A stretch of 32,761 bases of DNA from Clostridium sp. K13 (GCF_019734195.1 NZ_JAASHM010000037.1:1-32761); one strand, 5' to 3'. Numbered from the stretch's first letter, positions 1 through 8,492 are shown. Program-made: numbers and translations. The notes: generated by a model not told the origin, from the letters alone.

Positions 1-53
1 TTTATACAAAAAAACTTGCGAAACCTTGATATATAAAGAATTTAAAAGAAAAG

Positions 54-75
54 TAGTGTAAAAAACTTTACACTA
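54..75. promoter_or_regulatory. Palindromic operator-like site upstream of Nudix gene
   Basis: A perfect inverted repeat, TAGTGTAAA (54-62) and TTTACACTA (67-75) with a 4-nt spacer, lies about 26 nt before the Nudix start codon and just downstream of a TATAAA-like -10 (33-38). It has no following T-run, so it looks more like a dimeric repressor site than a terminator. Which protein binds it is unknown. Confidence 0.45.
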
Positions 76-100
76 ACGATAAAATGAAGGAGATATTAAA

Positions 101-706
101 ATGAAAAATAAAGTAGAAAACCTAGAAACATTAGCACAAACTAAATTTTTAAGTCTTTATAATGCAAATTATACTAATAAGGGTGGAAATAAAAAGACAT
201 GGACTATTGCAACAAGAAAAACTAAAGAAGCATTAGAGGAGCAATTCTTTAGTGGAAAAGAAGATAAGGTTGATGCAGTTGTTATATTAGCATATCACAA
301 AGAGGAAAGAAAGCTAGTTGCTATAAGACAATTTAGAATACCTTTAAATAATTATGTTTATGAATTACCAGCAGGTTTAATAGATAATAATGATGATATT
401 ATTTCAACAGTAAAAAGAGAATTAAAAGAGGAAACAGGATTAGATTTAGAAGAGGTTATGGAAGAAAAAATTGGACAAAAATTATATCTATCTCCTGGAA
501 TGACAGATGAATCAGTTTCTTTAGTTTACTGTACATGTTCTGGAAAAGTATCTGATGAAAATTTAGAAGAGGATGAAGATATTGAAACAGTATTATTATC
601 TAGAGAAGATGCCATTAAAATATTAAATAGTGGTGAAAGATGTGATATAAAATTCTTTATGGCATTGCAAAGCTTTATTCAAATGGGAGAAGAAATTTTT
701 AGATAA
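101..706 (+). CDS. Nudix hydrolase, ADP-ribose pyrophosphatase-like
   Basis: This 201-residue protein is a cytosolic Nudix hydrolase, by similarity cleaving ADP-ribose-type nucleoside diphosphate derivatives. The Nudix box begins at G92 and reads through R106-E-L-K-E-E-T-G-L114. All metal-binding glutamates of the REUxEExGU helix are present. The first conserved Glu of the box is Asp (D98), a mild substitution. The SPGMTDES stretch after the box is typical of ADP-ribose pyrophosphatases of the Bacillus NudF type. The start ATG follows AAGGAG with good spacing. The gene stands alone between a palindromic operator-like site and the permease gene. The exact substrate cannot be read from the sequence. 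Confidence 0.85.
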   Translation: MKNKVENLETLAQTKFLSLYNANYTNKGGNKKTWTIATRKTKEALEEQFFSGKEDKVDAVVILAYHKEERKLVAIRQFRIPLNNYVYELPAGLIDNNDDIISTVKRELKEETGLDLEEVMEEKIGQKLYLSPGMTDESVSLVYCTCSGKVSDENLEEDEDIETVLLSREDAIKILNSGERCDIKFFMALQSFIQMGEEIFR

Positions 707-873
707 TATTTTAACAAATTGGTAAAATGTTTAAAAGAAAACCAATAAAATAAAAAAAAACCAATGTAATATTTACTAAATTTAGATTTCATGATATAGT
801 ATAGAAAACTAGCAGATAATAGTGAAATCTATTCTCAAGAAAAAGTAAATAAAAGAACATTGGGGGGAAAATT

Positions 874-2220
874 ATGAAAAAAAATGAATATGGATTATTT
901 ACAGCCATAACTATGATAGTTGGTATAGTTATAGGGTCTGGGATATTCTTTAAAAGTGACAACATATTAGTTGCTACTGGGGGAAGTATTGGCTTAGGAG
1001 TCTTAGTATTTTGTATAGCGGCCATTGCGATAATATTTGGAAGTTTAACAATATCACAGTTAGCTTCAAGAAGTTCACAGTCAGGTGGATTAATAGCATA
1101 TGCAGAGGAGAATTATAATAAATCATTAGCATGTGCATTTGGATGGTTCCAAACACTTTTATATTTTCCTACAATAATAGCGGTTGTTTCTTGGGTATCA
1201 GGAATATATATATGCTTATTATTCGGAATTGATGGTAGTTTAGAAACGCAAATGTTAATAGGATTTGCTATTATGGCATTCTTATTTATAATAAACTCTT
1301 TATCTGCAAAATTAGGTGGATTATTCCAAAATGCCTCTACTATAATAAAATTAGTACCATTAGTTTTAATTGCAATTGCAGGTTTAATTTTTGGTGATGT
1401 AAGTAATATTTCTTTAAGTAATGTAGAATCAATGCAATCAGTTGGTTGGATTGCTGCTATAGCACCAATTGCATTTTCATTTGATGGATGGGTTGTTACT
1501 ACATCTATAGGACATGAAATAAAGGATTCAAAAAGAAATTTACCAAAGGCTTTAATAATAGCACCAATATTTATATTAGCTATGTATTTATTATACTTTG
1601 TTGGAATAAGTATTTACATTGGGCCAGAAACAGTTATGGCACTTGGTGATTCTCATGTTGACTTAGCAGCTAATAATTTATTAGGACCATGGGGAGCTAA
1701 GATTATATTAATATTCGTAGTAATTTCTATAATGGGTACTGTTAATGGATTAATTTTAGGAATGATAAGATTACCACACTCTTTAGCGGAAAGAAATATG
1801 TTCCCTAAATCAGAATTTGTTTCTAAGGTAAATGAAAAGTTCTTAATGCCTATAAACTCAGCTGTAGTTGCATTTTTAATAAGTACAGTATGGTTTGGTG
1901 TACATTATATAACAACTAAGTTTGGAATGCTTCCAAATTCAGATATATCAGAAATATCAATAACTATGAGTTATGCTTTATATATGATTTTATACTTTAA
2001 AGTATTACAATTAGGAAATAAGGGTGAAATTAAAGGAGTTTGGAGCTCTAAGATAAACCCAACACTAGCTATAATAGGATCATTAATAATTCTATTTGGT
2101 AGTATGGGTAATAAGCTATTCTGGATATATGCAGCATTTTGTTTATTAGTAATTGTAGCTGCAGTATACTTCTGGAAAGGAAAAGAAAGAGAAATTAACG
2201 CTGCTTTAATTGAATCTTAA
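874..2220 (+). CDS. APC-superfamily amino acid permease
   Basis: This 448-residue integral membrane protein has about twelve hydrophobic segments. The N-terminal motif GIVIGSGIF (residues about 17-25) is the substrate-binding glycine-rich break of helix 1 in the amino acid-polyamine-organocation (APC) superfamily. The overall look is closest to the SteT/YkbA-type serine/threonine exchangers or LAT-like members, but substrate cannot be assigned. The start ATG follows a GGGGGGA ribosome-binding site. The gene is monocistronic: a strong hairpin terminator follows the stop codon. A TATAGT-type -10 lies near 796. Confidence 0.85.
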   Translation: MKKNEYGLFTAITMIVGIVIGSGIFFKSDNILVATGGSIGLGVLVFCIAAIAIIFGSLTISQLASRSSQSGGLIAYAEENYNKSLACAFGWFQTLLYFPTIIAVVSWVSGIYICLLFGIDGSLETQMLIGFAIMAFLFIINSLSAKLGGLFQNASTIIKLVPLVLIAIAGLIFGDVSNISLSNVESMQSVGWIAAIAPIAFSFDGWVVTTSIGHEIKDSKRNLPKALIIAPIFILAMYLLYFVGISIYIGPETVMALGDSHVDLAANNLLGPWGAKIILIFVVISIMGTVNGLILGMIRLPHSLAERNMFPKSEFVSKVNEKFLMPINSAVVAFLISTVWFGVHYITTKFGMLPNSDISEISITMSYALYMILYFKVLQLGNKGEIKGVWSSKINPTLAIIGSLIILFGSMGNKLFWIYAAFCLLVIVAAVYFWKGKEREINAALIES

Positions 2221-2233
2221 TTATGTAGATTTT

Positions 2234-2287
2234 AATCACAATATATATAAGATAGGAAACTATTATATATATATTGTGATTTTTTTG
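2234..2287 (+). terminator. Rho-independent terminator of the permease gene
   Basis: A long AT-rich stem (arms AATCACAATATATATA and TATATATATTGTGATT) is followed directly by a run of seven T residues, 14 nt after the permease stop codon. Confidence 0.85.
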
Positions 2288-2322
2288 TATTTTTATATTA
2301 TATTCAATTACTATATAAAGGA

Positions 2323-2350
2323 TTGTTAAATATATAAGAAATTTTATATT
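2323..2350 (+). promoter_or_regulatory. Possible promoter of the flavoprotein operon
   Basis: TTGTTA (2323-2328) and TATATT (2345-2350) with a 16-nt spacer resemble sigma-A -35 and -10 elements upstream of the flavoprotein pair. The surrounding DNA is so AT-rich that chance matches are likely. Confidence 0.35.
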
Positions 2351-2450
2351 AAAAATTAGTAGAATATTTTATATATCAGGCGACTTATAGTAACAAAAAG
2401 AAATTTTTGAAATAATCTATATAGTGTATAGTATTACTTTAGGAGTCGAG

Positions 2451-3443
2451 ATGTTTAAGGAGACAATTGATTGTATAGATGCAGGGACGGAGTTTTGTCC
2501 ATGTCATTTAGCTGAAAGCGGTGAATGTATTCTTTGTTCACAATTACAAGGAAGTCATTTTTGTGATTGCTTAAATTGGAAGGGAGTATGTATATATCAA
2601 GAATTTCATGACAATGGCAATAAAGCAAAAGAACAAAGAAAAGTATATAAGTGCAAAGTGAGTGAAAAGGTATTATATCCTGATGATGTATTATTAGTTA
2701 AGTTTGAAGCGCCACATAAGCTTGTAATTGATTTAGCAAGACCTGGTAGCTTCATTTTTGTCAGAAGCGAAGAAAATGTATATTTTGATGTTCCTATTTC
2801 AATATTAGATTCAGATATTGAAACTAATATAATTTCAATAATGATAGAGATAAGAGGAATAAAAACTAAGCAATTATTGAATATAGAGGCTGGAGGAAAT
2901 ATAACAATAAGAGGCCCATATTGGAATGGAGTATTTGGTTTAAAAAACATAAGAAAACAAAAAAATAATGATACTATAGTTATTGCTAGAGGTATTGGGA
3001 TGGCTCCTATGATACCGGTAATTAAAAGGTTAATAGAAAATGATAACACTGTGACACTTATAGTAGATAAGCAACCATTTAAAGATATTTATGTTACTGA
3101 ATGGTTAGATAAATTTAATATAGTACCTCAGGAGATGAACTTAATAGAAAAGGGAGAGTTATCGCCAGAGGGTAAGGTTGCTATAAAATCTCTTATTAAA
3201 TATAATAATATATCTTTAATTCATATAGCTGGAGCAGATATATTGACTTATAGTGTTATTGATTTTTTAGATTCTTTAGAAAGAGAAGATATAGATTTGT
3301 CATGCTGTAATAATTTCAAGATGTGTTGTGGTGAAGGTGTATGTGGAAGTTGTACAGCTAGATTTTCAGGTCATAGAGTAAAGAGATTCTGTAAAGTACA
3401 AGCTAGTCCAAGAGGTATTTTTGAGGGGAGGAGATTAATATGA
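2451..3443 (+). CDS. PyrK-like FAD/NAD-binding iron-sulfur electron-transfer protein
   Basis: This protein (330 residues from ATG 2451) resembles the FAD/NAD(P)H- and [2Fe-2S]-binding subunit family that includes PyrK of dihydroorotate dehydrogenase and sulfide dehydrogenase subunit B. It would pass electrons between NAD(P)H, FAD and an iron-sulfur centre in the cytosol. The C-terminal CCGEGVCGSC plus a later Cys gives the [2Fe-2S] ligands. The ARGIGMAPM stretch fits the NAD-binding half. The first 47 residues hold eight cysteines (8, 16, 18, 26, 29, 38, 40, 47), enough for an additional iron-sulfur or zinc site not present in PyrK. A GTG at 2424 is in frame, but AGGAG at 2441-2445 lies 5 nt before ATG 2451 and decides the start. 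Its last codons overlap the next gene by 4 nt, so the two are translationally coupled and probably form one complex. Confidence 0.8.
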   Translation: MFKETIDCIDAGTEFCPCHLAESGECILCSQLQGSHFCDCLNWKGVCIYQEFHDNGNKAKEQRKVYKCKVSEKVLYPDDVLLVKFEAPHKLVIDLARPGSFIFVRSEENVYFDVPISILDSDIETNIISIMIEIRGIKTKQLLNIEAGGNITIRGPYWNGVFGLKNIRKQKNNDTIVIARGIGMAPMIPVIKRLIENDNTVTLIVDKQPFKDIYVTEWLDKFNIVPQEMNLIEKGELSPEGKVAIKSLIKYNNISLIHIAGADILTYSVIDFLDSLEREDIDLSCCNNFKMCCGEGVCGSCTARFSGHRVKRFCKVQASPRGIFEGRRLI

Positions 3444-4717
3444 AGGTAGTAGTTGTTGGTGGAGGATGGGCAGGATGTGCTGCTGCAATAACAGCGAGAA
3501 AAGCAGGGGCAGAAGTCCATATTTATGAAAAAACAGATCTTTTACTTGGACTTGGTAATGTTGGTGGTATAATGAGAAACAATGGTCGTTATACTGCATC
3601 AGAAGAGCTAATTGCATTAGGTGGTGGAGATTTAATTGAATTAACAGATAAATGTGCAAGACATGCTAATATAGAATTTCCAGGTCATAAGCATGCAAGT
3701 TTATATGATGTAAATATTATTGAAGGTGTAGTAAGAAATCATTTGAAAGATTTAGGAATACACCTTCATTTAGAGAGCCGTGTTAAGGATGTTGATGTTG
3801 AAAATAAGAAAATAAGGGGAATTTTATTAAGTGATGACACTTATGTTAAAGGTGATGTGTTCATTGAAACAACTGGTTCAACAGGACCTATGGGAAATTG
3901 TTTAAGATATGGTAATGGATGTTCTATGTGTATTTTACGTTGTCCTGCTTTTGGACCAAGATTAAGCATAAGTGCAAGGTGTGGAGTTTGTGATATTCAA
4001 GGTGAAAGAAATGGAGATGCTTTAGGAGCATTTTCTGGATCTTGTAAGCTTGCAAAAGAAAGTTTATCTAAGGAAATTAGGGAGCAATTAGATAAAACAG
4101 GTGTTGTTGTCTTAAAGGTTCCTTCAGAAGATGTAAATTATGGTAAGCTTAGTACAAAGGTATGTCAACAATATGCACTTAAAGAGTTTGCCGAGAATAT
4201 AGTTTTACTTGACACTGGTCATGCTAAGCTTATGACAACTTATTATCCACTTGAAAAGCTTAGAAAGATTCCAGGTCTTGAATATGCTAAGTATGTTGAT
4301 CCTTATGCAGGAAGTAAGGGTAACTCTATAAGGTATTTATCTGTGGCACCAAGGACGAATGATATGAGAGTTGTTGGAGTTGATAATCTTTTATGTGCAG
4401 GTGAAAAGGCTGGACTTTTTGTTGGTCATACTGAAGCTATATGTACAGGTAGCTTAGCAGGTCATAATGCTGTAAGGCTAATGATGGGAATGCCACTATT
4501 GATTTTACCTTCTTCTATAGCTATAGGTGATTTGATTTCTTTTGCTAATGAAAAGGCTGAAACTAGGGAGGGCAGAAAGGATAGGTATACTTTTGCTGGA
4601 GCTAGTTATTTTAAGAGAATGCAAGAGTTAGGTCTTTATACCACTGATAAGGATGAAATTAATGATAGGATTAAGAAGGTTAATTTAGATAATATTTTTG
4701 AGCAAAAACTAGTTTAG
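3440..4717 (+). CDS. FAD-dependent oxidoreductase, MnmG/TrmFO-like fold, with Cys-rich insert
   Basis: This 425-residue flavoprotein opens with a Rossmann dinucleotide motif (VVVGGGWAGCAAA, residues 4-16) followed by the acidic strand end near YEK. The segment around CAGEKAGLFVGHTEAICTG-SLAGHNA near residue 325 resembles the second FAD-binding motif of the MnmG/TrmFO (GidA) family. An insert near residues 158-182 has a CxxCxxxC group and later a CxxC, suggesting an iron-sulfur cluster or redox dithiol. The start overlaps the upstream electron-transfer gene by 4 nt (ATGA). The pair therefore probably forms an NAD(P)H-dependent flavoprotein complex. The substrate is unknown, and tRNA modification is not implied. 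Confidence 0.75.
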   Translation: MKVVVVGGGWAGCAAAITARKAGAEVHIYEKTDLLLGLGNVGGIMRNNGRYTASEELIALGGGDLIELTDKCARHANIEFPGHKHASLYDVNIIEGVVRNHLKDLGIHLHLESRVKDVDVENKKIRGILLSDDTYVKGDVFIETTGSTGPMGNCLRYGNGCSMCILRCPAFGPRLSISARCGVCDIQGERNGDALGAFSGSCKLAKESLSKEIREQLDKTGVVVLKVPSEDVNYGKLSTKVCQQYALKEFAENIVLLDTGHAKLMTTYYPLEKLRKIPGLEYAKYVDPYAGSKGNSIRYLSVAPRTNDMRVVGVDNLLCAGEKAGLFVGHTEAICTGSLAGHNAVRLMMGMPLLILPSSIAIGDLISFANEKAETREGRKDRYTFAGASYFKRMQELGLYTTDKDEINDRIKKVNLDNIFEQKLV

Positions 4718-4724
4718 AAATAGA

Positions 4725-4763
4725 AGCCCTAAATGGTTGTTATACAATGATTTAGGGTTTTTA
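4725..4763 (+). terminator. Terminator of the flavoprotein operon
   Basis: CCCTAAAT (4727-4734) pairs with ATTTAGGG (4750-4757), followed by a T-run, directly after the oxidoreductase stop codon. Confidence 0.85.
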
Positions 4764-4943
4764 TAAAAAGTTAATACTTTAAAATAATATACTCGTAAAT
4801 GATATAAATAAAAGAATAAGAGAATTAGTGTTAACTATTTTTCATTATTAAAATAGATTTTATAATTCGAGGTTTTAAGAAGTATGCTAACTTGGCTTAG
4901 AATTGAGTTTCGGTTTTATTGAATGTAATAGGAAGAGGTAACT

Positions 4944-5419
4944 ATGGTTGAATTAAAAACTTTAGGAAGAAGAATGGATTTAGCGAACTAAAATATATAT
5001 CAGTTTTAGAATATAGGGAAGCTACAGATTATAAAAGAACAAAAACAAGAATCCATCATCATATTATATATCCGGTATGGATAGAGATAAGGCAGAAGAA
5101 TTATGGGGAAAAGGCATGGCTAATGCAAATAGAATGCAAGCTAATGAACTAGGCTTTGAAGAACTAGCAAATTATCTTTCAAAGGATCCTAGAGGAAAGA
5201 AAAGATGGAGCCAATCTAAGAATATAGTTATACCAGTGCCAGAGATTAATGATTATAAGTATTCAAATAAAAAAATTATATGAACTATCACAAAACCAAG
5301 GGGAAAGAGAAGTCTTTGAGAAGCTTTATCCTGGGTTTATTTATCCTGGCCATGATGTTGTATTTAATGATGTTGATGGAGGGATTTATGTTTATATAAA
5401 AATGAGAAGATTAGAGTAG
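4944..5419 (+). pseudogene. Remnant of a rolling-circle replication (HUH) initiator protein
   Basis: Three adjacent pieces in two frames read as one protein. The first (about 4970-5068) ends in TRIHHHII, the His-rich HUH metal-binding motif. A missing base near 5068 shifts to the second piece, ISGMDRDKAEELWGKG...(5068-5283), which contains LANYLSKDPRGKKRW. A second frameshift near 5276 returns to the first frame for ELSQNQGEREVFEKLYPG and ends in YIKMRRLE at the TAG 5417-5419. This order matches the C-terminal two thirds of rolling-circle Rep-like proteins of Firmicutes phages, plasmids and integrative elements. There is no intact start, and an in-frame stop lies upstream. It is a decayed fossil of a mobile element, and the intact 68-codon stretch inside it is not a gene on its own. 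Confidence 0.75.
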
Positions 5420-5580
5420 TACAAATTATACAGTAAAACAAAAAAAGGAATTTTATTTATTGTATAGAATTTACATATATAGGATATATTATAAATTTAT
5501 TTAGGTTATATAAAAATAATATTAACTGAGTATAAACAATAAGGCTAAATATAAATATTTTTATAAGGGGGATATATATT

Positions 5581-6492
5581 GTGATAAAATTAAAAAAAAT
5601 TAATATTTCAAAACGCAGTATAGTAATGATAGCACTATTATTAATATCATTATTATCTATTTTTGTTGTGTCAAAAATAGTAACACAACCAGATTTTAAT
5701 GCATCAACAGTACAGTCATTGAATGATAAAGAATATTTAGTTATGAAACTTGCAGCAGCTGCAGCAGCAGCTTCGACAGCTTTATCACTTATACCTGGAG
5801 ATGCTTCAATGCCAATTGCTAATCAAATTGCGGAATTAGCTCCTTATTTCATTTTAATTTTAGGTTCAATTTTATTGGAAAAGATGTTAGTTTCAGTAGT
5901 TGGTTATATATCATTTACTTATATTATTCCTTTTGCTTGTGTGTTGGGAATTTTTTATTTGTATACAAAGAAGGAGGTAATGAGAACACTTGCAATAAAA
6001 TTAGCAATATTCGGGGTGATTCTGTTTATAGCAATTCCATCAAGCATTAAAGTTAGCGACTTAATATATAATTCTTATCAAACCTCAATAGAGCAGACAG
6101 TTAAAACTGCAGAACAAAACAAAGAATATATTGAAGAAAAGAAAGAAGATCTTTCTGAAGAAGATCAAAATTGGATGGATAAAGTGGGAGACTATTTATC
6201 AAATTTAACTTCTAAAATAGGAAGTGGAATATCTGAAATTATTAAAAAGGGAGAAGATACACTTATATCATTTTTAGATGCTATTGCAATTATGATTATT
6301 ACCTCTTGTGTTATTCCAATAGGTACAATACTAATTTTTGGTTTAGTCATTAAAATTTTATTCAGCTTTGATAGTAATAGAGGAGCAAGAAAGTTTCAAA
6401 AAAATATAGAAAAAGAAAGTTCTATGAAAGAGAAAATATTAACTACTCCAGTTTTAAATGATAATGAAATTAATGGAAATATATCCCTATAA
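5581..6492 (+). CDS. Membrane protein of unknown function
   Basis: This 303-residue protein starts at GTG after a strong AAGGGGGA site. It has an N-terminal hydrophobic segment (about 13-33) that could be a signal anchor and an extracytoplasmic stretch with a run of eight alanines (58-65). Two or three membrane segments follow (about 88-107, 110-130, 138-158), then a charged helical region (about 170-215) and a last segment near 238-263, and the tail is cytoplasmic. No catalytic motif is visible and I do not recognise the family. It lies between a replication-protein remnant and an EcsC-family gene, with a terminator behind it, so it is probably a single-gene accessory unit. Confidence 0.65.
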   Translation: MIKLKKINISKRSIVMIALLLISLLSIFVVSKIVTQPDFNASTVQSLNDKEYLVMKLAAAAAAASTALSLIPGDASMPIANQIAELAPYFILILGSILLEKMLVSVVGYISFTYIIPFACVLGIFYLYTKKEVMRTLAIKLAIFGVILFIAIPSSIKVSDLIYNSYQTSIEQTVKTAEQNKEYIEEKKEDLSEEDQNWMDKVGDYLSNLTSKIGSGISEIIKKGEDTLISFLDAIAIMIITSCVIPIGTILIFGLVIKILFSFDSNRGARKFQKNIEKESSMKEKILTTPVLNDNEINGNISL

Positions 6493-6610
6493 GAAAAAAT
6501 TCATATTATTTCTAACCAAAGTAAAAATACAGACATATGATTTGTTTATGTAAACTTATGAATTATTAGTTATATTTAGATAAATAATATATTATATAAA
6601 TTTATCACAG

Positions 6611-6649
6611 ATAAGAAGTCATTATATATTAATTGGCTTCTTATTTTTA
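6611..6649 (+). terminator. Terminator downstream of the membrane-protein gene
   Basis: ATAAGAAGTCA (6611-6621) pairs with TGGCTTCTTAT (6634-6644, with one G-U pair) and is followed by a T-rich tract. It lies about 120 nt after the stop. The rest of 6493-6840 holds only AT-rich DNA with a TATAAT-like -10 at about 6787 for the next gene. Confidence 0.7.
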
Positions 6650-6840
6650 TAAATACTGAAATATAAGTGTTTGTAATTACTATAGAATACGTATCATAAA
6701 CGAATTATATTTATGTCTTGAGTCAAGTAACTGAAATTGAATAATCAGGTATTGAAATAAATATAAATGATTTTATGTTTCATGTATAATTAAATTATTT
6801 GGTAAGAGAAAATTAAATTTATAAAGAGGGATCTTGATAG

Positions 6841-7548
6841 ATGAGTGAAAAAGAAAAGAAAACAGTTATAGCACAGGAAGATGTAATGAAAATTTTAGAT
6901 TCTTGTTATGAAAAATGTTTAAATGGTATTCCAAAAGTTAGTCCTAGTGTAGAAGAAATGGCTAACGATTATTTGAAAAAATATAAAACCAAAGAAGAAG
7001 CTTGTAAAGCAATGATACGAAATCAAATTACGAAATGTGCAACATCTGGGTTTATTACTGGATTTGGTGGATTCATTACTATGCCTGTAACTCTTCCTGC
7101 AAATATTACTAGCGTAATTTATGTGCAAATGCGTATGATAGCTTGTACTTCATATATGGCTGGCTTTGACCTTGATAGTGACCAAACTCAAACACTTGTA
7201 TATGCTTGTCTTGCTGGTGTTGCAGTCAATAACGTGATAAAGCAGGCTGGTATTAAATTTGGTGTTAAATTTGCAAATGGATTGATAAAGAAAATACCAG
7301 GTAAAGTACTAACTAAAATAAATCAAAAAGTTGGTTTTCGTTTTATAACAAAATTTGGAACTAAAGGAGTTATAAATTTAGGGAAACTTATTCCAGGAGT
7401 AGGGGCAGTTATTGGTGGTGGACTAGATTTAGTTGAAACTAAAATAATTGCAAAACGTTCTTATAAATGGTTTTTTGAACATGATTTTTCTGTTGATAAA
7501 AAGGATAATGAAGAGGATATTGAAGTTTACGAAAGTGATTATGAATAA
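6841..7548 (+). CDS. EcsC-family protein
   Basis: This 235-residue protein matches the EcsC family by its glycine-rich amphipathic centre (GFITGFGGFITMPVTLPANI, residues 64-83). It also has the conserved Arg-Met then Ala-rich helices, and the late GKLIPGVGAVIGGGLDLVET segment. EcsC-type proteins associate with membranes, but their biochemical role is not firmly established. The tail is highly acidic. The start is ATG 6841, preceded by an AGAGGGA site. Several arginines use CGT or CGA, unlike the AGA-dominated neighbours, which hints at acquisition. It is transcribed alone and ends at a shared bidirectional terminator. Confidence 0.75.
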   Translation: MSEKEKKTVIAQEDVMKILDSCYEKCLNGIPKVSPSVEEMANDYLKKYKTKEEACKAMIRNQITKCATSGFITGFGGFITMPVTLPANITSVIYVQMRMIACTSYMAGFDLDSDQTQTLVYACLAGVAVNNVIKQAGIKFGVKFANGLIKKIPGKVLTKINQKVGFRFITKFGTKGVINLGKLIPGVGAVIGGGLDLVETKIIAKRSYKWFFEHDFSVDKKDNEEDIEVYESDYE

Positions 7549-7608
7549 GTTCCTATAGAATAAAATATACTGAATTTAATTAGCAAAATATAAAATTCTT
7601 TGAGTTAC

Positions 7609-7642
7609 AAAAAGGCATTGGATTTCGAATCCAATGCCTTTT
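7609..7642. terminator. Bidirectional terminator between EcsC and DUF2922 genes
   Basis: A perfect stem of AAAAGGCATTGGATT (7610-7624) and AATCCAATGCCTTTT (7628-7642) with a 3-nt loop has T-runs on both strands. It can stop the plus-strand EcsC message and the minus-strand DUF2922 message. Confidence 0.9.
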
Positions 7643-7644
7643 GA

Positions 7645-7863
7645 CTAGTTAAGATCCCATTTTGTAACTTCTCTTTGTACAACTTGAGCACTGTATTTAC
7701 TGATTAATGCACCTTTACTTGTTCCAAAGATATTGCTTGCGATAATGGTGTCCATTAGGGCTATTACATCTGTGTTTGTAAGTCCAGGTTTTACTTCTGA
7801 AATTGTAATTGAACTCTTTTCACCACTCTCACATAAAAAGACCATTTGTAATGAGTATTCCAT
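7645..7863 (-). CDS. DUF2922 family protein
   Basis: This 72-residue protein belongs by its pattern to DUF2922: a short beta-rich beginning, then the P-G-L-T-x-x-D-V-x-x-L-M-D segment and the central NIFGTSKGALISKYSA. The family has no established function. It is characteristically found beside DUF1659 and YvrJ genes in Bacilli and Clostridia, exactly as here. A strong ribosome-binding site (AAGGAGG) precedes ATG 7863. It follows the DUF1659 gene by 38 nt on the same strand, so the two are likely one transcript. Confidence 0.8.
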   Translation of the reverse strand: MEYSLQMVFLCESGEKSSITISEVKPGLTNTDVIALMDTIIASNIFGTSKGALISKYSAQVVQREVTKWDLN

Positions 7864-7901
7864 TGTTTGTCCTCCTTTCTATAAGATTTGGATTACTAAA
7901 G

Positions 7902-8129
7902 CTAAGCGTTGTTTTCTAGCATAGAGATTTCATTAACTAAGGTGTATCTAGTTTCATTAGCTAACACTAATTTAATTGCATCTGCAACGGTTACTAGAGC
8001 TTCTGGTGTAGCATCTCCGTTAATACCTGAAAAATTTTTTTTCTTGTATGATGGATTACCATCTTTATCAACACCGCTTTGTACTTCAATACTTAAAGTA
8101 GTTGTCATTAATTCTTTTGAAATTGCCAT
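7902..8129 (-). CDS. DUF1659 family protein
   Basis: This 75-residue protein (from the ATG at 8129) fits DUF1659, a small family of unknown role encoded next to DUF2922 and YvrJ. The pattern is L-x-I-x-x-x-x-G-V-D-x-x-G-N-P, then a middle K-K-x-F-x-G-I and a C-terminal helical part with ADAIKLVL. An in-frame GTG at 8138 sits inside the AAGGAGGTGA ribosome-binding site, so the ATG eight bases downstream of AGGAGG is the better start. The AAACCATATATATT motif lies upstream at 8159-8172. Confidence 0.8.
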   Translation of the reverse strand: MAISKELMTTTLSIEVQSGVDKDGNPSYKKKNFSGINGDATPEALVTVADAIKLVLANETRYTLVNEISMLENNA

Positions 8130-8158
8130 GTTATTCACCTCCTTGTAGCTTGCTATTT

Positions 8159-8172
8159 AATATATATGGTTT
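8159..8172 (-). promoter_or_regulatory. Island motif upstream of DUF1659 gene
   Basis: On the minus strand this reads AAACCATATATATT and ends about 13 nt before the AAGGAGG ribosome-binding site of the DUF1659 gene. It is one of six related copies before genes of the sigma-factor cluster (8449, 8975, 9125, 15537, 15550). Confidence 0.6.
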
Positions 8173-8202
8173 AAAAAGAAGAAATCAAAAGTTAATAATA
8201 AA

Positions 8203-8247
8203 ATATAAAAAATCTGATAAACTTTTGGCCTATCAGATTTTTTATAT
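8203..8247. terminator. Bidirectional hairpin terminator after YvrJ gene
   Basis: ATATAAAAAATCTGATA (8203-8219) pairs with TATCAGATTTTTTATAT (8231-8247) around an 11-nt loop, giving T-runs on both strands. It begins at the YvrJ stop codon. Confidence 0.85.
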
Positions 8248-8432
8248 TATGCAGCTTTGTCTTTTTCATTTTTTACAACAGCACCTAATTTTACTGAAAC
8301 AATGGTATTTAATGTATTTATACTATTTGATAGTGAAGTAAGTTGCTTTTCTAGTCTAATCAATAGATAGGCTGTAATAGCTATTGGGAAGCCAGTATTG
8401 CCTATTAATGATATAAAATCTAAATTTTCCAT
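8247..8432 (-). CDS. YvrJ family protein (small membrane protein)
   Basis: This 61-residue protein has one membrane segment near the N-terminus (FISLIGNTGFPIAITAYLLI, residues 6-25). An amphipathic helix with heptad-like L/I spacing follows (LEKQLTSLSNSINTLNTIVS), which is the YvrJ pattern. Size and topology also resemble small phage-type holins, but a pore function is only inference. A GGAGGTGA site precedes ATG 8432, and an AAAACCATATATATT motif lies directly upstream (8449-8463). It ends in its own terminator, so it is a single-gene unit of the sigma-factor cluster. Confidence 0.8.
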   Translation of the reverse strand: MENLDFISLIGNTGFPIAITAYLLIRLEKQLTSLSNSINTLNTIVSVKLGAVVKNEKDKAA

Positions 8433-8448
8433 GATATCACCTCCAAAT

Positions 8449-8463
8449 AATATATATGGTTTT
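8449..8463 (-). promoter_or_regulatory. Island motif upstream of YvrJ gene
   Basis: The minus strand reads AAAACCATATATATT and ends only 5 nt before GGAGG of the YvrJ gene. It matches the copy before DUF1659 almost base for base while the flanking sequence differs. Confidence 0.6.
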
Positions 8464-8492
8464 GAAGCAGGGAGTATAGGTTATTTGTTTAT

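Noticed and set aside
2606..3049. 147-codon open frame on minus opposite the flavoprotein gene
   Set aside because: It is antisense to a well-supported gene, hydrophobic by codon reversal, and lacks a ribosome-binding site.
5077..5283. 68-codon open frame taken as a gene
   Set aside because: It is the middle piece of a frameshifted Rep-like protein. Coding similarity continues on both sides in another frame.
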